DNA of 64,000 nt from positions 27,953,327 to 28,017,326 of the forward strand of contig QCXZ01000137.1 in assembly GCA_025024175.1 (NCBI GenBank). Reading direction: 5' to 3'. Source of the DNA: Rhyzopertha dominica. Lineage: Eukaryota; Arthropoda; Insecta; Coleoptera; Bostrichidae. Numbering within the stretch: position 1 is the stretch's first letter; the number at the start of each line of letters is the position of its first letter. A model generated the notes under the pieces. That model was not told the DNA's origin and searched no databases. It saw nothing but the letters and a program-made list of their open reading frames with translations. This document shows positions 32,822 through 45,780 of the stretch, one piece after another. The translations under genes were made by a program, and so were the position numbers.

Positions 32822-35800
32822 AAAAAGAAAACAAAACAAAAATTTCGGTAGACAAATAAGTACAAATATATAAGGTGAGCCCACTTATATATAATATAAT
32901 AATATTATGTAAGCGACAAAATTAAGATTACAAACTGACGAAAAACGTTAAAAATAAATTAATAATTACAGAATTCCAAAAGTAACTAGCATGCACCTAA
33001 GCTGTTCATATTCCGTATGCCTGTTTGTTCTTTTATTATATGGCGTGCTGCGTTTTATATATATCATACAATCCTAGAATTAATATTTTTCTTGCAAGCT
33101 TCTTGCCCTACATAGGGTCGTCACGTGTTCCCAGTTCACATGATCAGTGTTTTAAAACGTGATCATACCTCCTTCTCTTCCATTTTTATGTCTCTTCTAT
33201 CTGATGAGAGACGGCTTTTTAGTCATTACGATGACTGTCCCATATTTTTGAAAGTTAAAAATAAGTAAACAATCTAAGCCTCTATATAAACCAACACAAA
33301 CATAGCATAGGATGGAATAGACAGAGCAGGTCTGAGTTCGTTATCTTAGGAAGCGTCTGAAGTTTTCCACGCCGTTTGCAAAAATATGTCTCATTAAAAA
33401 TACCTCTTAATATAACAAAAGAATGTAAACTACAAACAAACAAACATAATCGCAAATTATTTTGAAGCGAACATTTCCACTTTTCTCATTCAATTAAATG
33501 TAGTCTGCCATTAGTGGACTTAGTATGCGCCACCAGGCGTCATCCATATTTAAACGCTGCACGTCGTTACTAATGTTCTACAAACGAAGAAGATACTTAT
33601 ATAAATCCCTATCCATGTAATACTTGAGTAGACANGATTACAGTGCTCACAATCTATTCTGCACTTCCGTGGACGAAAATAAAGCCTTTCATTGAGAACA
33701 AAAATTAGCGATAACTTGAAAATGAAAGGGCGCCTAATATCGATATTTCTATCACGTACTTGTGACATTTTAAGATACGGCCCCGTAAGAAGTTGCGTGA
33801 CAAATGTACGAAATTAAGAACATAAATCCAGTGAGATAATACGTTGCGAATTAGAGTAATACATCCCCCTGCACGCCTGTAACTTGTGGAAATATGATCG
33901 ATGTTTTCTATTAGTCGTTTATTACTTACACAGCTGGATTAAAAAATAACAAGGGCGGCGTTGTACGCCGTGCCTCGGGGTTATTTCAGGATTGTACAGA
34001 TTGTTCTGATCTACCCCGCAATCTGGCTTAAATGTGGAGATCGCTGATGGAGAAAATAAAAGTAAATAACGTATTTAATTACGAGTTAACTGTTTCACAC
34101 TTGTGTCACATTATTAAATACAGAAATAAAATTACGGTAGTCATTTAACAAAGTGTTTGTGGTTTACAGGTTTACACTCTAGAAAATATCTTTATTGTGC
34201 GTAAATTTTGATGGATGCCAATAAATTATTTCCTTGGCATTAAGCAAATACCGTGTCAACTAGTTCTTCAGGGGTGAACATTTTTTTTAATTTGTTGCTT
34301 TATCAACAACACAATTTGGAAACATTTAATGTCAAATGATCATTAAAAATTGCAAATACCTGCTTTGCTTGTTATTAAAATAGTCTTGGTATCAATAAAT
34401 TTCAAGGATCGCATATATCTTCAGAAGTATTAGAAGAAAACCTAACTATACCTTAATACTTCATAGATTAGAAGGTCGTTAAATAAAACCTCTAACGGTG
34501 CAAAAATAGGTATACTCTTGTATTAAAAAAACAGTTATCTACGATAATGGGTACAACTTTCTCAAAAAAAAACCGTTTAAGAGTCATCTTCATGATTTTT
34601 AAATTGACCAAGAATTCAAAAATGTAAAAATATACAGGTTACTCCATTAAAAAAAATAAGTTTTTAGAGAAAGTGAAAATATTTTCTGCGTACCCACAGG
34701 TAAAATTTGTTAAAACTTATGTATTCTTTAATACCTCAAACAAAATGTAGTGTTATTTAACTTTAAAGGACGTGACTACAGTTTGTGTAACTGCTAGTCA
34801 CTGTTAATAATTTAATGTTGATTTATACAGAATTCGGCAACACACGTTAATCAAAATAATTTCTAATTGTAGGCACGCAGTACAAACCTCTTAATGTAGA
34901 ATGTTACGGAAATGAACAACAGGTGGATAAATGCAATATTAAATTAATAATGAAACTGTGAGACAGTAAGTTTGTACTTCTTTGTCGTCTTATAAAACAG
35001 CATTGCCAAAATGTGTGGCAGATTACATCCATACCTTTTCAAATTAAATTCCGCGCATTCCAAAGTTCCACTGTAGATGAATTACCAGCACTGCGCGATA
35101 TTATTCCACCTGTCAGTTTCATTTTAATAAATCAAGCTCACTGGGCTTAGCAATATCAGTCACTTAGACATGGTATGAGAATACAGTATTGTGCAGGTGT
35201 ATAACGTTGCAAAAAATAAGATACTGCTATAAACTCGCTATTGAGTAATAAATGTACCTACATAGATGGCTACAGACATTTTTTAAATATATTCAAATAT
35301 ACATGGTGTTCCATAGTTTCAGGGCGGTACTAAGCTTTATTCTTTTTTTCGCATGGTTGCCAATATATTTGACATTTTATAAAAAAGATACCAAATTACA
35401 TTCGCTTAGATAAAAAAATACCTAGTAAAATTTTGTAAACTGTTTATCGAGTTTTCGAAAACGTGAGACTTCATAATTTTAAATAAAAAACCTTGTATAT
35501 TTTAAAGGGATCATATGCGTCTTTAACATTCCATTTCTTGTTGATTGCATCATACGTACAAAACAAATTGTTTTGAGACATTAATTTGTCAAAAATTACC
35601 AATTCATTAGTGTATACGTCTCTTAACCAATTGCGAAAAAATTTATACAGAATCTTATCACCTATCGCTGAGTATACATATATACAAAAGGAATGTGCGC
35701 AGAAACCAAACGTAAAGTACTAAAATAGTAAACAAAAAACAACATTACTTATTTATTTAAATACACAATAGTAGTGTTCTAATTTGCACGTCGTTTTATT

Positions 35801-36369
35801 CTAGCTCAAGTGAAAACAGGAAATTATTGTATTCTGTGCAAGCTTTTATCGACATCAACTGCTATTTTCAGTTACTTCTATGAAACATCTACGGTATGCA
35901 TGCATTATGATTGTCTAATCTAAAGCAGACCTATCTTCTAACACATCCTGATCAAAATAAATAATTTATACATGGTCCACGATCGTACCAGTAAGCGAAA
36001 AATAAGTTCCGCTACCGTCTAAAAAAGTTATCGAGAAAACTTAGGTCGGCTGTTACGATAAATTAATTGTAAATTGGATTCACTTTCCGTGGTTCTATAC
36101 CCCTAAAGGCAGGCTACCAGGAATACGTCGCTCTTTGGTATAAAACCACCAGAGCATAGAGGGAATCGGTCCGCTTTGCATAAGGCTACTTTACAGCGCA
36201 CGCTGTGTTGATAATATCAATTTGATTCCCAAAATTACCTAAGCGAATAGCGATGGTTCATTTATCTTTCAAAAAGTGTGGAAATGATAAGATTCTGTTG
36301 TTACTTGTGCAACAATTTTAGAACAGATTTGCGTCAGATAATGAAAATCCGCTGCAAATTGAATCAGTA
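32822..36369. other. No recognisable gene
   Basis: AT-rich, possibly intronic if the exon at 32735-32818 is real. Two blocks resembling transposon ends occur: tatacaggttactccatt at about 34632 and tatacatggtgttccatag at about 35300, but no matching partner was found. Confidence 0.35.
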
Positions 36370-37145
36370 CTTCCAGATCAAGTTGTCAAAATGAAATTTA
36401 CGCTTTTATTTCTTATATTATACCATCAATAATGAGGTTTTGAGCATTTTTTATCTCTAGACATTTTTTTCTACGCCAAACGGTTCTCGTGATATTAGCA
36501 AAAATCCATAAATTTGTAAAATCGGTTTTGTCTAAATAACTGGAAAATTATTAACTAAATNAAACAATTGTAAGAATACTTTTCGATCAGAAATTTAATT
36601 TTCTATATAATAGCAAAATTTAAAAAGNAATGTGTGTACAAGGTCCAAAATTCATTTTTTGGAAATATTTCGAAAATGTCAAAATTTTGGAAACTTTTTA
36701 TTTTAAGTATTTTCTGAGATATTTGGGAAAAACCGATCTTTTAAATGACCGTTTTTTTCCTTCTAAACAGTTTGCCGCACCGAAAATTTATAGGGACTAA
36801 TAATACTCGCAATTCTACTACTAATCACATACTAAAAGGCAAAAAATAAATGTTTGCAAAAAGGGTAGTTACCCCACAATTTTAGGGAACAGGGCCCTAT
36901 ACCCTACTCACCCCAAAAACAGCATGTTGCTTTGGGTAATTGAGATTTATATGTATGCCAAATTTCAAGTTTATATGTTGTATTTCGAAAGTTATCGCGT
37001 CCACACACAGACAGACATACAAACACGAAATATTTGCTCAAATTTTGTTTTGGACGTTTTCGAGCATTTTAAAGTAAATAAAAAATTTTGAAAATTTCTG
37101 TGGCGATACAATACTTCCCATCCGTTGGATGTGGAAGTAAAATTA
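36370..37145 (-). repeat. Dispersed repeat family A, copy 2
   Basis: Reverse complement of this stretch follows 705-1560 block by block (see copy 1), with many substitutions and indels. It lacks the inverted ends that flank copy 1. Two unread bases lie at 36561 and 36628. Confidence 0.7.
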
Positions 37146-40099
37146 AGTACAGAAATACGACTACTCTATATATTTCTTATATTATGAGGGTAATACTTAT
37201 TTCACACTAAACTTCAGAAGTATATCAAATAAGAGTGATGCTTCTGCAGTCAACGTTTATTAAAAATACACATACAAGTTAGATTCCTTCCTCTTTCTTG
37301 CACTTGATTTATCAGTATCTCTGTCATTGTGCTTATAGTATTTAATTCTCATTATAATATAACAATAAACAAAAATTTGAAAGTATTTCTGCTTCGCGTT
37401 CATTACAAGGAAACGAAATAGAATATGTGTTTGAAAACAATTCATCCACTACATTGTCAAAAACAACACTTAATATGTTTAGTTAAAATATTTTTTAAAC
37501 TGTGAAATGATCTGATTTGGATGACTTAGCCGTCTTCTGGATTTTAAAATAATAAGTCTAGATGAAGGACCAGCTGTATCAGAAACACTTATTCTATAAA
37601 GATGATCCTTACATGTGGAGCAATTCGACGATTTCAATTTTTTTGCATATAAAGCTCTATCGGAAAAATTACTGTTACAGTTCGGCATCACACAATACTT
37701 TCACATTTTTGTTATTTCAAAAAACTTCACACAAATGCCGCACCGAATGTATGGTTATGCATGCCACCGGCGAGCACTTTTACTACTATATTGGATCTCT
37801 TACTAGACCTCTCTCTTCCAAACTGACTACGAATCTGGGCCGCAGTTGCATACAGTTACCATACGGTCGTGCGTATACCTCTCTATCTACTACCGTTTAT
37901 AAAACTAAGCTGCGTGTCACCCATTATAGAGCATTCTGCATTCCCTATTGGGAAAGATTTATTCTATTCTAATTGGAATACAAAAGAATAACCTTGGTGG
38001 ACACGCAATTGCAACTTTTCTTCAAATCCATTTGTTTTGACATTCCCTGTCTTAAATGCAGGGAAGCATTTAGTAGTTTAGGAAGGTCATAGAGAAAATG
38101 AACGAGCGAGCATAACATTTAGTACATTATTAAAAAGAAGCTCATATTGAAATTATTATACTGCTATGCACGTTACCTAAACCCATTTCTAGTGTACTAT
38201 CTACGATTCTCGCGGTAATAAAATATCCATAAAAACCCAAACAGAGAAAATGTTAATTTAAGTCGGTGTTTGTGGCGCGAACATCCTCGCCGGCATTGCA
38301 AAAATATATATTTCCAAAATAAAAAATATACTAGAACCTAGCCAAGTTAAAAGGGATACATTTGCTAAGTTTTTAGCTTTACACTACTTATTCTAGTAGC
38401 CAACCATTTCCAGGCAAAACCTTGACAATGACCCAACAGAGTTAAACAAGCAGCTGCAAATTATCTTGCTACACAACAGCTAGTGTGTTCTGGAGCTAGC
38501 GGATTGGATTTTACGTGATTCTAAGGTATTTAAAAATTTCAATCTCCGTCTATTTTTAGTATGACTGGACAATCTGATCTGGAAGCTGTTCGCGAGAGAA
38601 ACCATTGTTCAAAACTGAAATATCCTTACACATTTGCATATTCTTTTACAATTTGCTTAGGCAAACCCTAACATATTTATTAATTTATCTATCTCTCTAT
38701 CAATACTAATGTGTTCTTGAAGCGCTTTGCGATAATAATCATCGCATTAGTACTGATAAAAGCTAAGTATAAAATGAACTAGCTAAACTCAATACTAAGC
38801 GCTTACAAATTGTATTAGTACAAAAAATATATGCTTCTCTTTGCCCTTTAAATAGAACAAGTTCATAAAAGTGTCATCATAATCCATCAGCTTTTTAAAG
38901 AATACCATACTAACGTCCAAAACATAAGAATATATTCTAATTATGTCGCACAGCCGAAGATTATTAAAAGCAAAAGCGCTCCGTCCAAGCTCACGGACGC
39001 AATAACTTCGTCGTAGGCGAATTCAAAAACATGGTGCTTATTTCAATGATTCAGGAAGGTAATATTAAATTTATGTACGCTTTTAGATCATGTAAACATT
39101 TATCAAAGAAGTTGAACCCGCTGGGTGTTCCTTTTTTAAAGAAACCGCTCCATTTTCGTACATTTGAACTGGTAACGATGAATCGACCGGCGTTCAGAAT
39201 ACATAAAAAAGCTCTCAAGCTTGGTGTTACACAAAAGCTCTCATCTAGCGCTAGATAAATCTGGGAAATGCACGTTTAGGCTCTACAATGCATATTTCTG
39301 ATATTAGTACGTATCTGACGTGTTCCTCTCATTTGCATTTCACGGAATGCACTTAAAAATTACAAATTGCACTCCTCGGGTGGTGTGTGCGCTATTTATC
39401 AGACTTTCTAATATGGCGGAGCGTTCATNTCCAACTTAAAACTTTAATTCTTGCGCATTAGGCTTGATAGATGTTTTCCGCTACCCTGCACGCGATTGCT
39501 CGAAATTTGATTCATTTTTCAGTTATGTCAGGAGAACAAGAAAAGGCGCACTCTCTAGGAAGCGATGTAAGGATTTAGCCTGCAGTTTCTCTAGGGATAT
39601 TTATAATGAACTTTATAGTTTTAATTTAACTCTGTGCATAAGTTAGCTAGATATTAAAGTATTTATACTAGGAAGTGGAAAACAGCGCTGTGAGGCCGCC
39701 TTTCAAAACTGTTTTTACGATATTAGTTGTACATGGATCCGTCTGATCCAGAAGCAGCTTCTTTGCATCAAATGTGTGGAACACTGTTTCACTTTTTATT
39801 GCACACAATGTCATCTGCTTCATTTAAATGCATTCTATATATATTTCAGTACACAATGGAAATTCAACGATTTCTCTTAAGTAAAATAGAATTATTATTC
39901 GAAACTAAAATATAACAAAACCAATTTCATTTCTATTGTTAAACAGGAATATAATAATTTTTAGATAATATAATTGCTGGTGTTTCAGCGTCTAAAGAAA
40001 GTGAGTATATAGCAAATATAGAAGCTTGGGACGAAAATACACCGCCAAGGTTACAAATATAAATTTTCACTTGGCTCTGCTGAACTTGCGTGAAGAGAA
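37146..40099. other. No recognisable gene
   Basis: Frames such as 37562-37972 (136 codons), 39031-39258 and 39464-39646 are open but show no domain, no signal peptide and no conserved block I recognise. Confidence 0.35.
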
Positions 40100-40603
40100 A
40101 TGAAGGAACGTCATGCCTGGTTCACTATTTTCGGAAGAATACACTACGAGAAACAAAACCGTATATTAATAATAATAATATTAATGTTAATTATTAATTA
40201 CTTATACATAATCTTATGCAGTAAGTCGTTGTCCAGTAAGGAGAAAAGAGAGAGAAAAGAAAACACCCTTGGCCAATACAGAATTATGCCAATTGGTGTG
40301 CACAATATAAGTAGTAAATGGACCAAAAAGTCTGTAGAGTTTGCAAATTATTCTCAAATCATTTTCATCAAGCTACTGCCGTTTAACTATTGGCAAAAGC
40401 TCATTAAAATAATAGGGCATGGTAATAATAATTCTATCAAACTCTATTTACTATTAGATCAAGAGCACCCTGAAATATACCTAATGAATAGGACCAATCT
40501 AAGAATAACTGTAAGATCAAGTAATACCACCGATATTTCCAGCACTTCACAAATGACACAATGTGTTGTTGAAATTAAAACTTTTATCAGTATCGTAAAA
40601 TAA
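40100..40603 (+). other. 167-codon open frame of unknown origin
   Basis: This is the longest plus-strand frame for several kilobases. It has a hydrophobic stretch at residues 22-40 (ILIIIILMLIINYLYIILC), then a lysine/arginine-rich segment and an asparagine-rich C-terminus. No family is recognised. AT-rich codons and the many low-complexity runs make a chance frame quite possible. It lies 0.9 kb upstream of a retroelement relic and could be a degenerate part of it. Confidence 0.2.
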
Positions 40604-41009
40604 ACAAGAAATAAATACNTNACTCTATAAATTATAGAAATATCGACNTCGATATTGAACATAAGTATAGACGTGAAATAAAGTAAAACATAAAAAAATC
40701 CCATATAGAACTTAGCAAAAGTATATGCTATGGATAGAGGGGTTACCTACATTAGAGAAAATTTTTAATTATATTTACTTATACAACGTGTTACATATTT
40801 TTAGAGCAGTATACAACTTTATTTCTATATAAAACGGCATCGTTTTTAGTGTATTCCAGTGCGTCAAATTTAGAAGTTATTAAATTTAAAATAAGGAGAG
40901 TAAGAAAAGAACGCCGACAGAAAAAACTGAAGCACACAGGCCAGACATTTACTGTAGAGCACCATCACCTTACCTGGAGCTCGAAATAAACGCAAAGAAG
41001 CACTGACAC

Positions 41010-41660
41010 ACAGTAATCAGAATTGGCACTTGGACCTTCAGAGGATATATAAACCTAGAAGCGCAACGAAATTGATGAATCATTGTGGAATACGCATATG
41101 ATCGAAGGAATAGTAACAAATCNCTACAAATGGCCTAAGCGGAGGGTAAAATAGGAAAAGCAACCGGGGAGTAGCCCTTCTAGTGAAAAAAAGTACATAC
41201 AGAAAAGTGACAACAGAAACAATAAATGAAAGCATAATTGCAGCCAATATACTAAACAAAAGGAGAGAGGAGAATAATATTCTCCTAAGTGTAGGAAATG
41301 AACGGCATATCATATTCCTCAAAGTAAAAAGACCGTGCTATACGTGGAGAACAATCGTGGAGATGATCGTAAAGAAATCAAATAAAATAGAAGAAGAGTG
41401 GTTAGAATTTGCAATAGACAAGAAAGCAATAAATAAAGAGGTCCTATTAACCTAAACACAACGCCGGGCAGCAGTTCATCTGAAAAGGAAGAATAATGGA
41501 GCCGAACTAAGCCAACATTGAACAAAAAACTAGTTGGATGTACTCCGAAAATCTCCTCATTTAGTGAGACCTCACTGGCAAGAAGCATTCCACCCCTCCA
41601 ACCCAATGTAGATCTAACCGGCCCGGGGGTATATTCGGTAGTACATGAAATAGTGTGATT
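41010..41660 (+). pseudogene. Retroelement relic with endonuclease-like and gag-like parts, copy 2
   Basis: VIRIGTWTFRG at about 41015 resembles the conserved start of LINE endonucleases (IGTWNVRG), and VALLVKKSTYRKVTTETINESI at about 41170 resembles a later strand of the same domain. From 41340 the sequence matches the gag-like relic at 23880-24240 (EEEWLEFAIDKKAINKEVLL, GSSSSEKEE, PLQPNVDLTGPG). Endonuclease upstream of gag-like sequence is not a normal LINE order, so the piece may be rearranged or the endonuclease reading may be wrong. The frame is broken repeatedly. Confidence 0.4.
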
Positions 41661-41879
41661 CCCTAAGATTTCATATTGTACTAAAAATGTGCACATATTT
41701 TTTTCAATCTGCTCTCCAAAATCCAAATGGGAAAACACTGAAGTTAGAAAAACAATTTCCATTATCAGAACTACCTCACCATGACGAACAAACTTCACAC
41801 TTGCTAATTCTTATATTAGAAATTGTCACTCTGATGTGTGCATTTCCCCGTTTGAATACCAAAAGAGAGCTAATATTGC

Positions 41880-41995
41880 AAGTGTCCGATAAATTCATGT
41901 AATGTTAGAATTGGGAAACAAATAAATTCGCACAAATATTTTAAAGACGCAATAAGTTACACAATGTTTCAAGTGTCAGATAAATGCAGGTGAGA
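41880..41995. repeat. Short dispersed repeat, two further copies
   Basis: gtgtccgataaattcatgtaatgttagaattgg (41882) and gtgtcagataaatgcaggtgagagaaactgg (41971) repeat the motif seen at 1718-1800. Confidence 0.5.
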
Positions 41996-42249
41996 GAAAC
42001 TGGAATAATTGGAGTTCAAAAAACGCTCTCTGTTTGCCAGATTTGCCTTTTACCGATTACCACTCTGCGTTACTTCTGGACGACCATAAAAAGGAAAATA
42101 TATCATTATTTATAAAAAACCTAGGTTTTACTAAAATGATATGCATAATAATATCTCGTTGGCAGAAAACTGTACAGGCCGATTTTTATTTTAATTAAAT
42201 ACCTTCATTCGTGTTTTTATTTTACATGAAATAATCATAATTTGTTATA

Positions 42250-42641
42250 CAGGGTTTCTATAAATGATTCATGGCTCATGCATCCAGAGCGTTTATGGAA
42301 ATTATCGATTAAATTAATTTGCCGCCTCTCAGGAATGTGATGCATCCTTGTCATCTATGGATTTTTGAATTATTTGATGTATTTTAATAAGAAAAAAACG
42401 CCGGGAGTGTATATCCAACATATTCCTTAGTGTTTTGTGGGATAATTAACTTTAAGGTTGCAGAAAGTTCACATTTCGGAGTTGGGGAGAGGGGGGGGGG
42501 GATTGATCTGCAACCTCCAGTACTAACGGCGCTTGCTATCGCCGTGCATATTGTAGCTTAGCAGCAGTAACAAAAAGACGGCACAAGAATTCAAAAGTCA
42601 ACGCCACCCGCGTTCCATGAATCATTTATAGAAACCCTTTA
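42250..42641. mobile_element. MITE-like element, 0.39 kb
   Basis: Inverted ends agggtttctataaatgattcatg (42251-42273) and catgaatcatttatagaaaccct (42616-42638) are exact. The flanks ttata and tataa may represent an AT-rich target duplication. The interior has a run of G (42489-42502) and no frame. Partial copies of its left part occur at 6665-6735 and 62127-62175. Confidence 0.75.
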
Positions 42642-44689
42642 TAACGCAATACTTCGGTCCTATAGTATTTACTAATTAGCACTCGACACTGCTTGCAAAC
42701 ATCAGAGACTAAAATTTAGGCAGCAAAAATAATTGCTTTATATCATAAGGGACCGATATTCCTAGTGCATTTGTATTTATGTACTAGTAAATAATACATA
42801 GGTACTCTTACTTTGTTTGCACTGCAAATAATAATGAAAAGAATATGTACATATAAGTATTCAAAACTTTTACAACGATGTATAAAGAATTACAGAAAAT
42901 GTAAGCTAGTTAACCTTATTCTTCCTATACTTTGCAGATTCTCCATGCTATTGTAACACTGTAAAACCAGCAAAGCTTTTAAAAAATAATTCTAGGTAAT
43001 ATAACAATCAAATGATATCTGGCTTCGTAGCTTTGTTACTCAGATGGATTTCTTTACTCGTGAGTTCCGGTGTATTTTCAGTCTATCAGACGGAAAAAGT
43101 GTGTAGTTGTAGTTACGCCAACGACCGTAATTGGTCTCTTTTGACATTTCATTTATGTACGTTCTGTATTATTTCAAAAAACGACTGCTAAGGCAAATCA
43201 GTTCTTTGAAATAACACTCATGGTGAATTAATTCTACATGTGCCCCAATAGCCAGACAAACAAAATCGTAAGGGCAATACAACCTTGTTTATTTGTTTCG
43301 TGATCAAAAGAAAAAAATGTCGCTAGGAAGGTCAAAGCCTAGGGCGTATGTCACAAGGAGAAAAGTAAATTTAATCAGTTTCAGGAATGGCCATTTTTAC
43401 GAAACAAAATGAATGCCTCACTCAGTATTGATATAAAACATCGTTATATGAAGTCAGCAAATGAAGTTTCAGAACATCGAATGCCAAAAATTGTAGGTAG
43501 AATTAACAATTTGATTGTAATACTTATAGTAACTCAGAGTAAACGTAGATACAAAGCAGAAGTCTTAAATTAATCTACATGTGCTGTATATATCACCAGC
43601 TTAATACATATTCCTAATGGGGTTGTTGCCCTTGACAGTAAATCGTTATTATAATACATGTGCGACTTTGCTTGGACCTAATGAAGTTAGAAGCTGGCAA
43701 TAGAAAAAATATTTTTAATGTTTTTGTATCTTATTTTTACCTTTAAAGGTTTACCGCCAAATTCAAATATTTCGTGATACGTCACCGTTCCTGGAGACGT
43801 AATCCGCTATTCATTCAGAAACTTCATCTCGGCCGACAAGAATGCCAGGATCAGAAAATGGCGTGGCAACATCACACAGTAACACCGCACTAAGCGCGCC
43901 AGGGAACGCTGACATCAGAGATTCAAACTTTAAACATAAACAATCTTTTTTTAAGCATTAACTAAGCGCTTAGCAATAAATAAAAATAACAGGTCTATAT
44001 TTTTTCATGTAGATTCATATTCTGCAATAAAAGATATGGGGGCAACAGGCCCATTGTAATAATTCCAAACACAAAAGCAAGTGTGGTATAACAAACGGCA
44101 ATATAATCAAAGAACTTGCTTGTATACTTAGAATCATGGACGTACCCAGCTTTTGGTCTAGGGGGGGGGCAAAGCAGGAATTTCCGTTATTGAATAATTC
44201 AACATACATTAAAATGCGCCTTTATCGGCTTATGTACCTTGTACCTAAGTAGGTAATTAGCAACCTTCGTTGATTTTCTGCAAGGTGACTTAAAACATTT
44301 TCTGTGAAGACCCAAATTTTTTATTAGCTCCTTAATCCCTAATTCAATTATTGATGATCTCAGTTAGGTGATATCTAGCGCATTCAGTTGCATCTCTAAC
44401 ATGTTTAACAAGAGATGATTTGATACATTTTATTTGGAAGAATGAAGATCCGTGATCCACATAATGTATAGTAATGTCAAAAGAAGTACTATGGAAAGAT
44501 AAATTTCTCTTTAAGCGTCTACTAACAGGGCCACGTTTTATGATTTTGAATTCGGACATATCAAAGACTAATCAATTAACCGATGCGCTTCTAGTTTATT
44601 TTCAACTTTTCACACTAAAAACTTTAGAAATTTAATTTAGGACTGAATATGTAGCTAGTAAAGATTAAAAAAACATATCAAAACTCAGA
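42642..44689. other. No recognisable gene
   Basis: AT-rich non-coding. A G-run block at 44133-44170 (catggacgtacccagc...ggggggggca) resembles the reverse complement of 47232-47297 and may be a short shared repeat. Confidence 0.35.
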
Positions 44690-44980
44690 ATGAGGAAACA
44701 ACCTGGTTGTGAAACAATACCTAAGACTATAATGATGTACGCTGCTGGTTTCTTAGTTAAACTTAAAAATACAAGTTACAAGCATTATGCTTCAGCTGGA
44801 CAAACACCCCCAATCGGCATTAAATTAATGGTAGTTTTATCTCTAACAATTTTTATTTTTTTAATTTATTTAAATTGTTCTCAAGCTGCTGCTAAAATCT
44901 TTTCATGTATTGTATTCATCTTGCTGGCTGTCATTGAAATGCAAAATAAGGCTCAATATCGCCAAAAACGTATGTTATAA
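44690..44980 (+). other. 96-codon frame with two predicted membrane segments
   Basis: The frame holds two hydrophobic stretches, IKLMVVLSLTIFIFLIYLNC and AAAKIFSCIVFILLAVIEM, separated by a few residues, and a basic C-terminus. It shows no family match I recognise. It lies just upstream of a Penelope-like relic without obvious connection. It could be a small membrane-protein exon or a chance frame. Confidence 0.2.
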
Positions 44981-45104
44981 AATTTTACGGAATATACTTG
45001 ACTACTGAAATCTGCAGGGATTGGCAATTAAAGGCTTAGTATATTTGGTCAGTTTTTAATAAAAGTGCTCATCCAAATCAAGTAAATTCTCAGCCACGAC
45101 AAAG

Positions 45105-45563
45105 CAAATTGAAGTTGAGTTTGCCTTATGTACAAGGCCTTTCGGAAAAATTAAAGAGGATGCTTAGAAAATACGATAGTTGTTGATAGTACATATAATA
45201 ATTTAGATAAAATTTTTAAGTTCTACTAAAGATAAAGTACATTTAGAAAGTGGAGGTGTTTACAAAATTACTTGTTCTTGCGGAAAGTGTTACATAGGTC
45301 AAACTAAAAGAAAAGTAGGTACGCGTTTGAAAGAACACATACGAGCTACTAGGTTGCAACATATAGATAAATCTTCCGTAGCTGAACACTCATATTTGAC
45401 TAAACACATGATTGATTTTGATAAAACAAAAATTTTACATAGAGAAAAATATTATCACAAACGTCTAATAAAAGAAGCTATAGAAATTTGTAGGAATACT
45501 AATAATTTTAATAGGGATTGTGGAAATTATGAGTTAGGTGACATTTGGAAGGCTATTTTGTAG
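45105..45563 (+). pseudogene. Penelope-like element, C-terminal linker and GIY-YIG endonuclease
   Basis: LKLSLPYVQGLSEKLKRMLRKY (about 45107-45172) matches the linker between reverse transcriptase and endonuclease in Penelope-like elements. After shifts, an intact 111-codon frame from 45231 to 45563 reads VYKITCSCGKCYIGQTKRKVGTR, with CxCGKxYIGQT as the GIY-YIG-type motif. It is followed by RLKEHIRA and VAEHSYLTKHMIDFDKTKIL. It ends with KAIL and a stop. The endonuclease nicks target DNA for integration. The reverse transcriptase is missing, consistent with 5' truncation. Confidence 0.8.
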
Positions 45564-45743
45564 TTATCTTTTATCAAGTAGTTCGGGTATATCTAGTAGG
45601 TAGGTAGTTCCTTTTTCATCGTTAGGTTCCTTTTTTATCAGGTTGGCACGTTGTTTCTATGACGTCTCGCATCCTTGGTGATTTGTTTATTTACTTTCAA
45701 AATTTTGTTTGAACTTGTGTCAGGCAAATTTTGAGGTTCTTCG

Positions 45744-45780
45744 TCTTTGACAAAGATTACAGGTGTAATCGAAACGTCAG
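45744..45780 (+). ncRNA. Hammerhead-ribozyme-like hairpin in Penelope-like tail
   Basis: The sequence ttgacaaa-GATTAC-aggt-GTAATC-GAAACGTCAGAC lies about 180 bases after the endonuclease stop. A hammerhead has CUGAUGA, a stem, then GAAA. Here the stem and GAAAC are intact but the CUGAUGA box is degenerate. Penelope-like elements are known to carry hammerhead motifs. A second hairpin with the same plan is at 61521-61560. Confidence 0.5.

Noticed and set aside
33195..33230. ctgatgag followed by a short hairpin, considered as a hammerhead core
   Set aside because: No GAAA after a stem at the right distance.
34630..35320. tatacagg- and tatacatgg-type ends considered as borders of a third foldback element
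   Set aside because: They are in the same orientation and the sequences following them do not pair.
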